Part shown: positions 45,749 to 54,965 of the stretch, one piece after another
How the letters are laid out: every line of letters starts with the position of its first letter
How positions within the stretch are numbered: the first letter of the stretch is position 1
NCBI RefSeq assembly: GCF_004791585.1
Contig: NZ_SRUU01000007.1
Coordinates: 186,001-250,000, forward strand
Direction of reading: 5' to 3'
Length of the DNA stretch: 64,000 nt
Origin: Mesorhizobium sp. M1C.F.Ca.ET.210.01.1.1
GTDB taxonomy: Bacteria > Pseudomonadota > Alphaproteobacteria > Rhizobiales > Rhizobiaceae
The notes under the pieces: model-generated
The model's database searches: none
What the model saw: only the letters and a program-made list of their open reading frames with translations
What the model was told of the DNA's origin: nothing
Program-made: the position numbers and the translations under genes

Positions 45749-46753
45749 ATGAACAAGTCTCCAGACGCCAGCAACCTGGATTCGGTCTTCAGCCTGTCGG
45801 AACGCAGCAAGCTCGGCGAGGTGCTGCGCAGCCAGGAATTCTGGATCGTCGTTGCGGTGCTGATCATCGGCGCCGTGGTGGGCATGATCGCGCCGCGCTT
45901 TCTCACCGGCGCCAACATGGCCAACATCCTGCAGAACTTCTGCTTCACGGCGCTGATGGCCATCGGCATGACGCCGGTGATCATGACCGGCGGCATCGAC
46001 ATCTCCGTCGGCTCTACGCTTGGCCTGACCGGCGTGCTGCTCGGCCTGTTCTGCGCCAGCGGCTATCCTTTCCCGGTGGTCGTCGCGCTAGTTCTGCTTG
46101 TGGGTGCCGCCGTCGGCGCGGTCAACGGAGCGCTGGTTTCATACATGAAGCTGCCGCCCTTCATCGTCACGCTCGGCATGATGAGCCTGGTGCGTTCCCA
46201 GACGCTGGTCGTCACCAACAACCAGGTCGTCTACGATTTTGGCAAGGCCGGCGACACGCTTCTTGCGCTGGGCAGCGGCTCCTTCCTCGGCGTGCCGAAC
46301 GTGCTATGGGCCGTGATCGTCTCGGCCGTCGTCATGCAGTGGCTCTTGTCGATGACCAAATGGGGCCGCTACGTGCGCGCCATCGGCGGCAATGAGAACG
46401 CCGCGCGTCTTTCCGGCATCCCGGTCGATCGCGTCAAGGTTTCGACCTACGCGCTCCTCGGCGCCATGACCGGCATGACCGCAATCTTCCTCGTCGGCTG
46501 GATGGGTGCTGCCACCAACGCGCTTGGACAGGGCCAGGAATTGCAGGTCATCGCCGCGACCGTGATCGGCGGCGCCAATCTGCTCGGCGGCTTCGGCACT
46601 TCGTTCGGCGCCGTCATAGGCTCGGTGCTGATCGAAGTGATCCGCAACGCCCTGCTGCTCGCCGGCGTGAACCCTTTCTGGCAGGGCACCTTCGTCGGCC
46701 TCTTCATCCTGTTCGCGGTACTGCTCGAACGGTTCCGCTCCACCCGCGCCTAG
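45749..46753 (+). CDS. sugar ABC importer permease (RbsC/FrcC type)
   Basis: A 334-residue membrane protein with the signature PVIMTGGIDISVGSTLGLTG near residues 76-95 and VIGGANLLGGFGTSFGAVIG near 271-290. GGGGAGGA precedes the ATG. It forms the membrane channel for the ATPase upstream and the binding protein downstream. Confidence 0.92.
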   Translation: MNKSPDASNLDSVFSLSERSKLGEVLRSQEFWIVVAVLIIGAVVGMIAPRFLTGANMANILQNFCFTALMAIGMTPVIMTGGIDISVGSTLGLTGVLLGLFCASGYPFPVVVALVLLVGAAVGAVNGALVSYMKLPPFIVTLGMMSLVRSQTLVVTNNQVVYDFGKAGDTLLALGSGSFLGVPNVLWAVIVSAVVMQWLLSMTKWGRYVRAIGGNENAARLSGIPVDRVKVSTYALLGAMTGMTAIFLVGWMGAATNALGQGQELQVIAATVIGGANLLGGFGTSFGAVIGSVLIEVIRNALLLAGVNPFWQGTFVGLFILFAVLLERFRSTRA

Positions 46754-46761
46754 AGCCAGTT

Positions 46762-46784
46762 CGGGCAGGCAACTCGCCTGCCCG
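46762..46784 (+). terminator. intercistronic hairpin before the binding-protein gene
   Basis: A 9-bp stem, CGGGCAGGC with GCCTGCCCG, and a 5-base loop, without a T run. It may stabilise the downstream binding-protein message or partly end transcription. Confidence 0.5.
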
Positions 46785-46831
46785 GAAGGTTCGCGCATTT
46801 TCGTGCACATAACATCAGAGAGGAGAAAACC

Positions 46832-47839
46832 ATGATAAGCATCGACAGACTGACCGCCCGAATGGGCGCGACCATGATGGCGGCGGTGTTCGCCGCGGGC
46901 ATCCACTCGGCGCCGGCTTCGGCCGAGAGCTATGCGGTGATCGTCAAGACGGTGAACGACGTCTTCAGCGCTCCGGTGAAGGAGGGTTGCGAGAAGGCCG
47001 CCAAGGACCTCGGCGTCGAGTGCTACTATATCGGTCCGTCCGAGGTGAACGAGGCGCAGCAGCTTCAGGTCATCAACGACGTGCTGACCAAGGGCGTCGA
47101 CGGCATCGCGGTGTCCGCGACCAATCCGAAGTCCGTGGCTCGGCTGCTGGAAAAGGCGAAAGCCGCCGGCATCCCGATCGTGACCTTCGACGGCGACCTG
47201 CTGCAGGAAGACGCCGGCCTGCGCTCGACCTTCATCGGCACCGACAACTACAATTTCGGCGTCGAGCTGGCGAAGAAGGTCGTCGAATACAAGCCGAAGG
47301 GCGGCACGGTCTGTATCCAAACCGGCACGGCCGGCTCGCTCAACCTCGATCTGCGTGTCCAGGGTATCCGCGACACGCTGGCCAACGTTACCAAGGACAA
47401 GCCCGTGAAACGTCTGGCCGGCGAGAACGGCTGGACCGAGGTCGACGGCTGCCCGATCTACAACAATGACAACATCAGCCTCGCCGCCCAGCAGATGAAC
47501 GACGTGCTGGTGGCCAATCCCAAGCTCGATGCCTTCGTCGCCGTCGGCGGCTGGGCGCAATACGCGCCGTCGGCCTACCGGCAGGCGGTTGGGCGCGTGA
47601 AGGACCGCGTCGATTCCAAGGACCTCGTTATCTCCTTCGGTGACGCCTTCGCGCCGCAGCTGCCGCTGCTCAAGGACGGGCTTGCCCACTACCTCGTCGG
47701 CCAGAGCCCGTACAACATGGGCTACAAGTCGATCAAGGCTTTGCATGACCTGAAGCAGGGCAAGACGGTGCCTCCCTATATCGACACCGGCTTCGTCAAG
47801 TGCACGCCCGACATGGCCGACACCTGCGGCAAGAACTGA
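46832..47839 (+). CDS. sugar-binding periplasmic protein
   Basis: A 335-residue ribose/fructose-type binding protein with a signal peptide ending near SAPASAES (residue 31). Lobe features are GVDGIAVSATNPKS and IVTFDGDLLQEDAGLRSTFI; C110-type cysteine pairs occur (CEKAAKDLGVEC). AGAGAGGAGA lies 6 bases before the ATG. It is the last gene of the operon from 41326. Confidence 0.9.
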   Translation: MISIDRLTARMGATMMAAVFAAGIHSAPASAESYAVIVKTVNDVFSAPVKEGCEKAAKDLGVECYYIGPSEVNEAQQLQVINDVLTKGVDGIAVSATNPKSVARLLEKAKAAGIPIVTFDGDLLQEDAGLRSTFIGTDNYNFGVELAKKVVEYKPKGGTVCIQTGTAGSLNLDLRVQGIRDTLANVTKDKPVKRLAGENGWTEVDGCPIYNNDNISLAAQQMNDVLVANPKLDAFVAVGGWAQYAPSAYRQAVGRVKDRVDSKDLVISFGDAFAPQLPLLKDGLAHYLVGQSPYNMGYKSIKALHDLKQGKTVPPYIDTGFVKCTPDMADTCGKN

Positions 47840-47844
47840 CAAAA

Positions 47845-47881
47845 CCGGCTTGGTGGGAGTTTTTCGCTCCCACCAAGCCGG
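47845..47881. terminator. strong hairpin ending the sugar operon
   Basis: A 15-bp perfect stem (CCGGCTTGGTGGGAG with CTCCCACCAAGCCGG) and a 7-base loop, five bases after the binding-protein stop. The A run lies on the 5' side, so the U tract is better for the minus direction, but the stem is long enough to stop or protect the plus transcript. Confidence 0.7.
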
Positions 47882-47970
47882 GTGTAGCTACTTGTGAGCA
47901 AGCGGGGCGGGTCGGATGGTCGAACCTCATCTCAGCCCACAAATTCTCTCGGCGACCAACATAGCCTGCA

Positions 47971-48072
47971 AAGCAGTTCGGTGAAGTCGATTCAAGAAGC
48001 TTGGCCAGGCACTCGCCGACCGCATTTCTCTGCTACGGAATGGAGGCTTTGCGCCTCGTTCCCGGAAAGAAG
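47971..48072 (+). repeat. degenerate direct repeat, copy 1
   Basis: Aligns with 48933-49045. Shared blocks include GTCGATTCAAGA, CACTCGCC, CGGAATGG and GCTTTGCGC in the same order, with small gaps. No coding function is evident in either copy. Confidence 0.5.
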
Positions 48073-48130
48073 TCAGCCGGCGAACTTGGGGTAATCTGAT
48101 GGAGGCTGACCGGCGGCACCAAGGTCAGTC

Positions 48131-48622
48131 TCATCCCTTCCACATTGTTGAGCGAAGAAGAGCCTGCAGATGGTCTGGCAGATCGAGTTCGCCGCGCGCC
48201 TCGATCTCTAATAGATACCGGGCCTTGCCCCAGCGACTGCCCTCCGTGATCGCAGGGTACGCGCAGATGGCCAGCAACGCCTTTTCCTCTGCTTGGCTAG
48301 CTCTGTCGTGGTCGCGGCTGCTTCCGCCCATGTCGTGGACGGCCTTAATAAACTCCGCATATGCTGTCTTGTGCGCCTCAATCAATGCACACAGTTCGAT
48401 GGATGGCTCTTGGTCTCGGCTTGGCAGCTCTGCGGCGAGAGCCGCTGCCGTAACCGTCGACGCGACAACAGCGCTGCTGGAGTGAAAGAGCAGGGCACGA
48501 CGATTGATCCTGGACGTGTGAACTCTCCTCTTAAATTGTGGCAGGCATGACCGGGTGTCGCAAAAACCACCGCACAGTACCACGAAGGTTCGCGCAATAA
48601 TGTCAGGATGCGTGGCCGTCAC
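48131..48622 (-). CDS. hypothetical protein with possible export signal
   Basis: A 163-codon frame. From about residue 38 it reads RINRRALLFHSSSAVVASTV and TAAALAAELPS, which looks like a twin-arginine-style or lipidless export signal. It is followed by a helical domain (IELCALIEAHKTAYAEFIKA and AEEKALLAICAYPAITEGSR) of a kind common in rhizobial hypotheticals. AAGAGGAGAG lies just before the signal, but no ATG, GTG or TTG follows it at proper distance, so the start codon may have mutated. It stands alone between the two repeat copies. Function unknown. Confidence 0.55.
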   Translation of the reverse strand: MTATHPDIIARTFVVLCGGFCDTRSCLPQFKRRVHTSRINRRALLFHSSSAVVASTVTAAALAAELPSRDQEPSIELCALIEAHKTAYAEFIKAVHDMGGSSRDHDRASQAEEKALLAICAYPAITEGSRWGKARYLLEIEARGELDLPDHLQALLRSTMWKG

Positions 48623-48932
48623 AGCGCGCCTCCAACTTCGCTGGGTGATGTGGGCAGGCTATGCTGGTCGTAACAAAAGGACGCTTTACTCCCTCCGCCA
48701 GCATTCGGCCCATTTCGGTGATCCGCTAAGAGGCGTTTCCTGGCTCCCTGCGGCTACATAGTCGATATCGCGAAGCAAGCAATCAATCTCGTTCATCGTC
48801 ATTCGGTTCGCCAGACCATACGAGAGAATACGAAGGAAACGGCTTGGCGAACCAGCCGTTAAGATATTGATTTCCGGTCGAAAACGATGACCCTCAGCGA
48901 CTAAAATAATCGTTATCCATCAACGGTTTATG

Positions 48933-49045
48933 AAGCGGTTCGCCAAAGTCGATTCAAGAGCCATCCAGCCACTCGCCCATCCTTTTGTCTTCTGCGGAAT
49001 GGCAGCTTTGCGCTGCGATACAGATTCGCAAAAGAGAAGCCAGCA
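48933..49045 (+). repeat. degenerate direct repeat, copy 2
   Basis: Partner of 47971-48072, about 960 bases away, ending at the 3' edge of the SDR gene. The bases between 48623 and 48932 contain no gene that I can support. Confidence 0.5.
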
Positions 49046-49049
49046 TCGA

Positions 49050-49778
49050 TCACTGCGCCAGGTAGCCGCCATCTATGTTCAGCTCCAGGCCCGTCACGAA
49101 GGAGGATTCGTCGCTTGCCAGATAGAGCACACCAAAGGCGATTTCGTCTGGCCTGCCTGCACGCCCCATCGGCGTGACAGCGATGATGCTCTCATTCATC
49201 TCCTTGCTCTGGCCTTCGATCAGGGGCGTCCAGATGATGCCGGGATGGACGGAGTTTACCCGGATGTTGTCCTTGGCATAGCTGATGGCCGCGTTCTTTG
49301 TCATGGTGCGGACCGCTCCCTTTGCGGCTTGATAAGCGGCCGCTCCGGCGGCGCCGGTGGTGCCCCAGATCGAGGAGAAGTTCACGATGGATCCCCCGCC
49401 GTTGCGCTTCATGACGGGGACGATCTCGCGCATGCCGAAGAAGGTTCCCGTCTGGTTGACCGAGATGACATGGTGCCAGGCTTCGGTGCTGGTGGCGTCG
49501 ATCTGGCCATAGTGCTCGACAATGCCGGCGTTGTTCACAAGGACATCCAGGCGATCGTGACGCTCGACGATCTCCGAGACGACGGCGCGCCAATCCTCTT
49601 CTTTGGATACGTCCAGCCGACGATACTGTGTGCCGGGCTGAAGCTCGTCTTTCGGGGACGGCTGGACGTCGGTCAGGTAAAGCACGGCACCCTCGGCGGC
49701 GAAGAGCTTTCCGATCGCCGCGCCAATACCTTGTGCTGCACCGGTCACAAGCACGACCTTGCCTTCAAGACGGCCCAT
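49050..49778 (-). CDS. SDR-family oxidoreductase
   Basis: A 242-residue classical SDR with TGAAQGIG at residues 12-19, NNAG near 86 and the catalytic SSIWG...YQAAK. It ends LNIDGGYLAQ like sugar and acyl-dehydrogenases. It lies 40 bases downstream of the zinc dehydrogenase gene on the same strand, so both are one unit divergent from the FAH-family gene. It probably oxidises a hydroxyl on the same substrate as the other genes of this cluster. Confidence 0.88.
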   Translation of the reverse strand: MGRLEGKVVLVTGAAQGIGAAIGKLFAAEGAVLYLTDVQPSPKDELQPGTQYRRLDVSKEEDWRAVVSEIVERHDRLDVLVNNAGIVEHYGQIDATSTEAWHHVISVNQTGTFFGMREIVPVMKRNGGGSIVNFSSIWGTTGAAGAAAYQAAKGAVRTMTKNAAISYAKDNIRVNSVHPGIIWTPLIEGQSKEMNESIIAVTPMGRAGRPDEIAFGVLYLASDESSFVTGLELNIDGGYLAQ

Positions 49779-49818
49779 TGTTCTTCCTCCTTTGCCGAAA
49801 CTCGTGACGCCGCCGGGT

Positions 49819-50889
49819 TTAGACCGCGACTGCGATGAGAATTTTCAGATGGTCCTGGTCCGGTCGCGCAAGCGTATCGAACCCTCGGGCGATGGCGTCA
49901 GCCATCGCCACCCTACCCGTTATGATTTTTTCCGGCCGGACCTGTCCGGTCGCGATCATCTGGACGACGCGGGGGCCAATGGTGATCGGAAAGCCCCAGC
50001 TCGTTGTCAGCGTCACGGCCTTCGAAACAAGCAGCCGCATGTCCACACGGGGAGGATCGACGAAGATGCCCACCTGAACCACTGTTCCGCCGCGCCGCAC
50101 AAGCCGGATACAGTCGGCCAAGGCGCGCTCGTTGCCCGCGCATTCGATCGCCACGTCGACGCCGAGGCCTTCCTCGGTCGACCCCAGAACGGCATCGCCA
50201 AAATTCGCCGAAGTAGGATCGGCGATCTCGTAGCCGAGCTCAAGAGATTCCAGCCTGCGGCGGCGTGCGGGATTGGCTTCGGACACCACCACCCGCGATG
50301 CGCCGGCGGCTTTCGCGGCCATTGCCGCGAGGACGCCGATCGGACCTGCGCCGGTCACCAAAACGGTGCTGCCGGCATCGACGCCGCCTCGATCGATCGC
50401 ATTGAGGGCCACGGCCATCGGCTCGAAAAGCGCGCCCTGCTCGTCGCTCACGCTATCCGGCAATTTGACGATGTTGTCCTGCGGAAGGACCGCGTACTCC
50501 CCCATTCCGCCATAGGCCGAAGAGAGGCCCACCAAAGCTGTCGTCTCGCTGATATGGCCGATCCCGCGGCGCACGAAATAGTCTCCCGGCTTGTTGAGAT
50601 GGGGGAGGATCGCAACCCGGTCACCCTTGGAGAAGCGGCTGACACCCCGCCCGACCGTGGCGATTGTGCCTGAGAATTCGTGGCCAAGCACGAGCGGCGC
50701 CGACGCACCGGTGAGCGGGTGCGGCCGTGTCGACACAAATATCGGCCCGTCCAGATATTCGTGAATGTCGGTCCCGCAAATCCCGCAATGGCTGACCGCG
50801 ACGATAACCTCGTTCGGCTGCGGAGCCGCGGGCGGCTCTATGTCCTCCAGCCGTAGATCGCGCGCCGCGTGAAAACGAAGGGCCCTCAT
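49819..50889 (-). CDS. zinc-type medium-chain dehydrogenase (polyol/butanediol group)
   Basis: A 356-residue MDR protein. Catalytic zinc ligands are visible in SHCGICGTDIHE and LGHEFSG; the coenzyme domain has GAGPIGVLAAMAA. The four structural-zinc cysteines normally found at about residues 95-115 are absent (LNKPGDYFVRRGIGHISE). It should interconvert a secondary alcohol and ketone with NAD(P). It is the first gene of the minus-strand pair. Confidence 0.88.
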   Translation of the reverse strand: MRALRFHAARDLRLEDIEPPAAPQPNEVIVAVSHCGICGTDIHEYLDGPIFVSTRPHPLTGASAPLVLGHEFSGTIATVGRGVSRFSKGDRVAILPHLNKPGDYFVRRGIGHISETTALVGLSSAYGGMGEYAVLPQDNIVKLPDSVSDEQGALFEPMAVALNAIDRGGVDAGSTVLVTGAGPIGVLAAMAAKAAGASRVVVSEANPARRRRLESLELGYEIADPTSANFGDAVLGSTEEGLGVDVAIECAGNERALADCIRLVRRGGTVVQVGIFVDPPRVDMRLLVSKAVTLTTSWGFPITIGPRVVQMIATGQVRPEKIITGRVAMADAIARGFDTLARPDQDHLKILIAVAV

Positions 50890-51016
50890 GATCTATCCTC
50901 CCAGGCTGTCCATTTTTGGAGCCATGCAGCCGACGGCAGTCATGGCGGCGCAAGCTGGCTCCTCCACCAACCCGCTCGATGTGACTACTATCCATGCGTT
51001 AATGAGACGGTCAACA

Positions 51017-51032
51017 GAAAAATAGATTTTTC
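51017..51032. promoter_or_regulatory. palindromic site gAAAAATAGATTTTTc
   Basis: A perfect palindrome in the divergent gap between the zinc dehydrogenase and the FAH-family gene, directly followed by TTGACA at 51034, a likely -35 box. It is one of three related sites (56828, 62972). Confidence 0.6.
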
Positions 51033-51099
51033 ATTGACATATCTTATTTTTTGGAAAATCCTTGCTCCAACAAGCAGCACACTGTGAGCGAGGAAACGC

Positions 51100-51987
51100 A
51101 TGCGCTTTGTAAGGTTCGAATTGGGGGGTCAACGAGGCTTGGCCGTGGAAAGGGCGGGTCGGCTGCGCGGCTCGATTGCCGCCAGCACGGATCGCACGCT
51201 CGACCTCGAGCATCTGATAGCCGCCGGTCCGGAGGAGCTGTTTCGCGCAGGCCATAAGCTCGCCGACGGCGCGGAATTTGATGCCAATGCCGTCACTTTT
51301 CTTCCGCCGCTGGCGCGGCCGCCGAAGATCATTTGTGTTGGGCTGAACTATGCCGACCATACCAAGGAGTCGCCATACGAACAGCCGGATTACCCGACGC
51401 TGTTCGCTCGCTTCGCCACCACGCTTGTGGGTCACAACCAGCCGATCGTGCGGCCGCTTGCCTCTACCAGCCTCGATTTCGAAGGCGAGATGGTGGTCGT
51501 GATAGGGCGGGGCGGTCGCCACATCCCGAAGTCGCGCGCCCACGACCACGTGGTCGGTTACTCGATCTTCAACGAAGGATCGGTCCGCGAATACCAGTTC
51601 AAGTCACCACAATGGACGGTCGGCAAGAATTTCGATTCCACTGGCGGCTTCGGCCCCGCGCTGGTGACGGCCGACGAAGTGCCGGCCGGCGGCAAGGGGC
51701 TGAGGCTCGAGACGCGGCTCAACGATGTGGTGGTCCAATCGGCGACCACGGACGACATGCTCTTCGATGTCGCCACCCTCATCGAGACGATCAGCGAGGC
51801 GATCACGCTCGAGGCCGGCGACCTGATCGTCAGCGGCACCCCTGCCGGCATCGGATGGGCCCGCAATCCGCGCCTGCTGATGAAGGACGGTGACAAGTGC
51901 GAAGTCTCGATCGAGGGGCTTGGAAAGCTGGTCAATCCGATCCGCGACGAAGTTCGCCGCGAGGACATGACCGGTAAGGCCGCCTGA
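51100..51987 (+). CDS. fumarylacetoacetate hydrolase-family protein
   Basis: A 295-residue FAH-fold enzyme. The catalytic C-terminal domain begins ICVGLNYADHTKE (about residue 77), with metal ligands in SLDFEGEMVVVIG and the ending SGTPAGIGW. Relatives hydrolyse diketo acids (for example diketo-deoxy-rhamnonate) or act on meta-cleavage products of aromatics. With an SDR next to it, the diketo-sugar-acid route is attractive; with VOC dioxygenases in the same cluster, an aromatic route is also possible. It opens a plus-strand operon reaching 55835. Confidence 0.88.
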   Translation: MRFVRFELGGQRGLAVERAGRLRGSIAASTDRTLDLEHLIAAGPEELFRAGHKLADGAEFDANAVTFLPPLARPPKIICVGLNYADHTKESPYEQPDYPTLFARFATTLVGHNQPIVRPLASTSLDFEGEMVVVIGRGGRHIPKSRAHDHVVGYSIFNEGSVREYQFKSPQWTVGKNFDSTGGFGPALVTADEVPAGGKGLRLETRLNDVVVQSATTDDMLFDVATLIETISEAITLEAGDLIVSGTPAGIGWARNPRLLMKDGDKCEVSIEGLGKLVNPIRDEVRREDMTGKAA

Positions 51988-52071
51988 CGGAAATCGCCGG
52001 AAAACTGCACAGCCAGCGTCACTGCGCCTGCATGGCGCATATGGGCGATGCAACCACTGCTTGAGGGATCC

Positions 52072-52872
52072 ATGGACACCGGATTGAAGGGAAAGACCGT
52101 GCTCATAACGGGCGCGGCAAGCGGCATAGGCAGGGCAACGGCGCTCGCGTTTGCCAGGGAAGGGGCGGACCTGCGCCTTATCGATATGGATGCGGCGGGC
52201 CTGAAGGAGACGGCCGCATCGGCCTCGGCGACGGGCGTCGAAATCACGCTTGCGGTCGCCGATCTATCGTCGGCGCAAGGCGTCGAACAGGGGATCGCCG
52301 ACGTGTTCCCAGCCGCGAATGGCAGACTGGATGTCCTGGTCAACAATGTCGGCATTGTCGACGCGCAGCCATTCGATCTGCTGACCGACGCGCACTGGCA
52401 ACGCACATTCGACGTCAATTTCCTCAGCAATATCCGCATGACGCGCGCCCTCTTGCCTCGGCTGCGCGAAAGCCGCGGCGCGATCGTCAACAACACGTCC
52501 GATCTCGCCCGCCAGCCTGAGACCATTCCAGCCGACTATGCCGCCTTGAAGACCGCGCTGGTGAGCATCACCAAAAGCCTGGCACGCGCCGAGGCTCCCC
52601 ATGTTCGGGTGAATGCGGTCGCGCCAGGGCCGGTCTGGAGCCCGCTGTGGTCCCGGCCGGGAGGGTTTGCGGACAAGCTTGCGGAGGTTCACGGCATGCC
52701 GCCGCGCCAGGCGGTCGACCATGAAATGAAATTGCGGCAACTGCCGCTCGAGCGCATGGGCGAACCTGAGGAGGTTGCCGACATCATCGTCTTCCTCGCC
52801 TCGGAGCGGGCATCTTTCGTCACATCATCGGTTTGGGGCGTCGATGGCGGGTCGATCCGCAACCTGTTCTAG
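52072..52872 (+). CDS. SDR-family oxidoreductase
   Basis: A 266-residue SDR from ATG 52072, preceded by TGAGGGATC. TGAASGIG is at residues 13-20, NNVG near 90 and the catalytic YAALK near 160. It is 84 bases after the FAH-family gene and 10 bases before the next dehydrogenase. A 4-dehydrogenase of a deoxy-sugar acid would suit the FAH-type hydrolase; this is inference. Confidence 0.88.
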   Translation: MDTGLKGKTVLITGAASGIGRATALAFAREGADLRLIDMDAAGLKETAASASATGVEITLAVADLSSAQGVEQGIADVFPAANGRLDVLVNNVGIVDAQPFDLLTDAHWQRTFDVNFLSNIRMTRALLPRLRESRGAIVNNTSDLARQPETIPADYAALKTALVSITKSLARAEAPHVRVNAVAPGPVWSPLWSRPGGFADKLAEVHGMPPRQAVDHEMKLRQLPLERMGEPEEVADIIVFLASERASFVTSSVWGVDGGSIRNLF

Positions 52873-52882
52873 GAGCAGTCGG

Positions 52883-53896
52883 ATGAAGGCAGTCGGATTC
52901 ACCAAGGCCGGGCCCGTCGACGCGCCGGATGCGCTTGTCGAGGTCGAACTGTCCCGACCGAGCGAATTGCAGGATCACGACCTTCTGGTCGAAGTAAGGG
53001 CCATTTCGGTCAACCCACTCGACGCCAAGCTCAGGCGCATAGCCGATCCAGGCGGTGCGCTCAAAGTGCCCGGCTACGACGCCGCCGGGATCGTCGTGGC
53101 GGCGGGCTCGAAGGTGGAAAACTTCAAGACGGGCGACGCTGCGTTCTACGCCGGCTCGGTCGTTCGCCAGGGCAGCTACGCGGAATACCAGCTTGTGGAT
53201 GAGCGGATCGCCGCGGCGATGCCGAAGAGTCTCGATTTTGCGCAGGCGGCTGCCTTGCCGCTTACCACGCTGGCAAGCTGGGAGCTTCTGTTCGACAGGC
53301 TTGGCGCCCGCCCAAGACCGGCCTCGGCCGGACGGACCCTGCTGATTGTCGGTGGCGCCGGCGGAACCGGTTCCATGGCGATCCAGCTCGCGCGCGCCTT
53401 GACCGATTTGACGGTGATCGCGACAGCGTCGCGACCGCAGACGGCGGACTGGTGCCGGGAGCTTGGCGCCGCCCATGTCATCGACCACCGGCAGCCGTTG
53501 AAGCCGCAGGTGGAGGCATTGGGCTTCAAGGGCGTGGATCTCGTCATGGCGCTGGCTCAGACGCCTCGACATCAGAGCCAGTTCGTGGATCTGGTTCAGC
53601 CGTTCGGGTCAATCGGAGTTCTCGATGATCCCGATCCGTTTCCGCTCGCCACGTTGAAAACCAAGTGCATCGCCGTGCATATGCATTCAGTGATGGGACG
53701 GCCGGTTTTTCAGCGCCCGGACATGGCCGAGCAGGGGGCAATCCTGCGCAAGCTGGCGCAGCTGGTCGATGCCGGGGAGGTGCGAAGCACGCTGACGAGG
53801 CGCCTGGGGCGGGCCTCGGCGACCGCGCTGATCCAGGCCCACCGGGATATCGAGGCCGGCTCTGTGAACGGCAAGATTGTTTTCGAAGGTTTTTGA
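52883..53896 (+). CDS. zinc-independent medium-chain (quinone-type) oxidoreductase
   Basis: A 337-residue MDR protein of the adh_fam_1 kind, with VRAISVNPLDAKLR near residue 40 and the coenzyme motif VGGAGGTGSMAIQLA near 155. No zinc-ligand cysteine set is present. It reduces an activated double bond or carbonyl with NADPH in known relatives. AGGAG precedes the ATG. Confidence 0.85.
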   Translation: MKAVGFTKAGPVDAPDALVEVELSRPSELQDHDLLVEVRAISVNPLDAKLRRIADPGGALKVPGYDAAGIVVAAGSKVENFKTGDAAFYAGSVVRQGSYAEYQLVDERIAAAMPKSLDFAQAAALPLTTLASWELLFDRLGARPRPASAGRTLLIVGGAGGTGSMAIQLARALTDLTVIATASRPQTADWCRELGAAHVIDHRQPLKPQVEALGFKGVDLVMALAQTPRHQSQFVDLVQPFGSIGVLDDPDPFPLATLKTKCIAVHMHSVMGRPVFQRPDMAEQGAILRKLAQLVDAGEVRSTLTRRLGRASATALIQAHRDIEAGSVNGKIVFEGF

Positions 53897-53937
53897 GGCG
53901 CCATTGCTTCGCGCCTAGCTGCGACAAGGAGGAGACT

Positions 53938-54828
53938 ATGGACAAGTCGTCGACGATCATGTGGGTGGGAACGGTGCGGTCGCTGCCGCTGAGGGAGCAA
54001 TTGCGCGCCTCGCGACTGGCAGGCTGCGATGCCATCTCAATCACGCCATGGCATTATTGCCGTTGGCTTGCCGACGGCGTCACAACGAAGGACATGCTGC
54101 TCATGGCGGATGACGAGGGGGTGAAGCTGACCCAGCTCGATCCCTATTCGCGCTGGGCGACGCATTGGCTGCCCGACAATCTCGACCCGGCCGCGTTTTC
54201 GCTCGGGTTTTTCGGGTTCGACGAAGACGACTTCTTTCGCATCGGCGAGGCGCTTCGGGTCGACTCCATGAGCTGCATCATCACCTGTCCGGAAAGCCAG
54301 GTCTCGATCGATCAACTCATCGAAGGCTTTGCCAGGACCTGCGACCGCGCCGCCGGCCTTGGCTGGCGCTGCGACCTCGAATTCATTCCGTTCTGGGGCC
54401 TTCCCGACCTCGAGACCGCCTGGAAGATCATCAAGACCGCGGACCGCGACAACAGCGGCCTGGTGTTCGACTTCTGGCACTATCTGCGCGGCAAGCCGGA
54501 CCCGGCGCTGCTAGACACGATCCCCGGCGACAGGATCTCCACCGTGCAGATCGCCGATGCTGACGCAACGCTGAGACCCGGCCGGTCCCTGTTGGACGAC
54601 TGCATCTTCCATCGCGTCGACGCTGGCACTGGCGGCTTCCCGGTGGTCGAGCTGCTCCAGCAGCTTCACCGCATCGGCGGGCTCAACCGTTATGGACCCG
54701 AGACCTTCTCCGGTCTCTACGACACGCTGTCGGCCGAGGAGATCGGCAACCGGAGCCGGGTCGCACTCGCAAATGTCTTCGACAAGGCGGGTATTCCACA
54801 CCGTTTCGGGACGGACGAAGCCGCCTGA
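53938..54828 (+). CDS. sugar phosphate isomerase/epimerase-like TIM barrel (paralogue 1)
   Basis: A 296-residue AP-endonuclease-2-fold protein. Likely metal ligands are in CDLEFIPFWG, LVFDFWHY and the later VQIADAD. AAGGAGGAG lies right before the start. Residues 120-165 are closely related to the next gene (LIEGFARTCDRAAGLGWRCD against LIDGFGRLCERAKAQGYWID), so the two are a tandem duplication that has since diverged. Confidence 0.84.
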   Translation: MDKSSTIMWVGTVRSLPLREQLRASRLAGCDAISITPWHYCRWLADGVTTKDMLLMADDEGVKLTQLDPYSRWATHWLPDNLDPAAFSLGFFGFDEDDFFRIGEALRVDSMSCIITCPESQVSIDQLIEGFARTCDRAAGLGWRCDLEFIPFWGLPDLETAWKIIKTADRDNSGLVFDFWHYLRGKPDPALLDTIPGDRISTVQIADADATLRPGRSLLDDCIFHRVDAGTGGFPVVELLQQLHRIGGLNRYGPETFSGLYDTLSAEEIGNRSRVALANVFDKAGIPHRFGTDEAA

Positions 54829-54965
54829 CTCGGCTGCAAGTTAACCAACGGCGTTGCGAGCCATCATCGGCAGATGGCGGGCTTCTCGCCACGGGCGTCG
54901 GCCGACGCGGCGTTCCGCCGTGGCCGGCTAAGTAGGTGACGCCAGGAAAAGAAGGGAGGATTGTG

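Noticed and set aside
46304..47842. 512-codon open frame on the minus strand
   Set aside because: It covers the sugar permease and binding-protein genes in antisense and shows no family motif.
47971..49045. CRISPR array
   Set aside because: Only two degenerate copies about 960 bases apart, with no regular spacers or cas genes.
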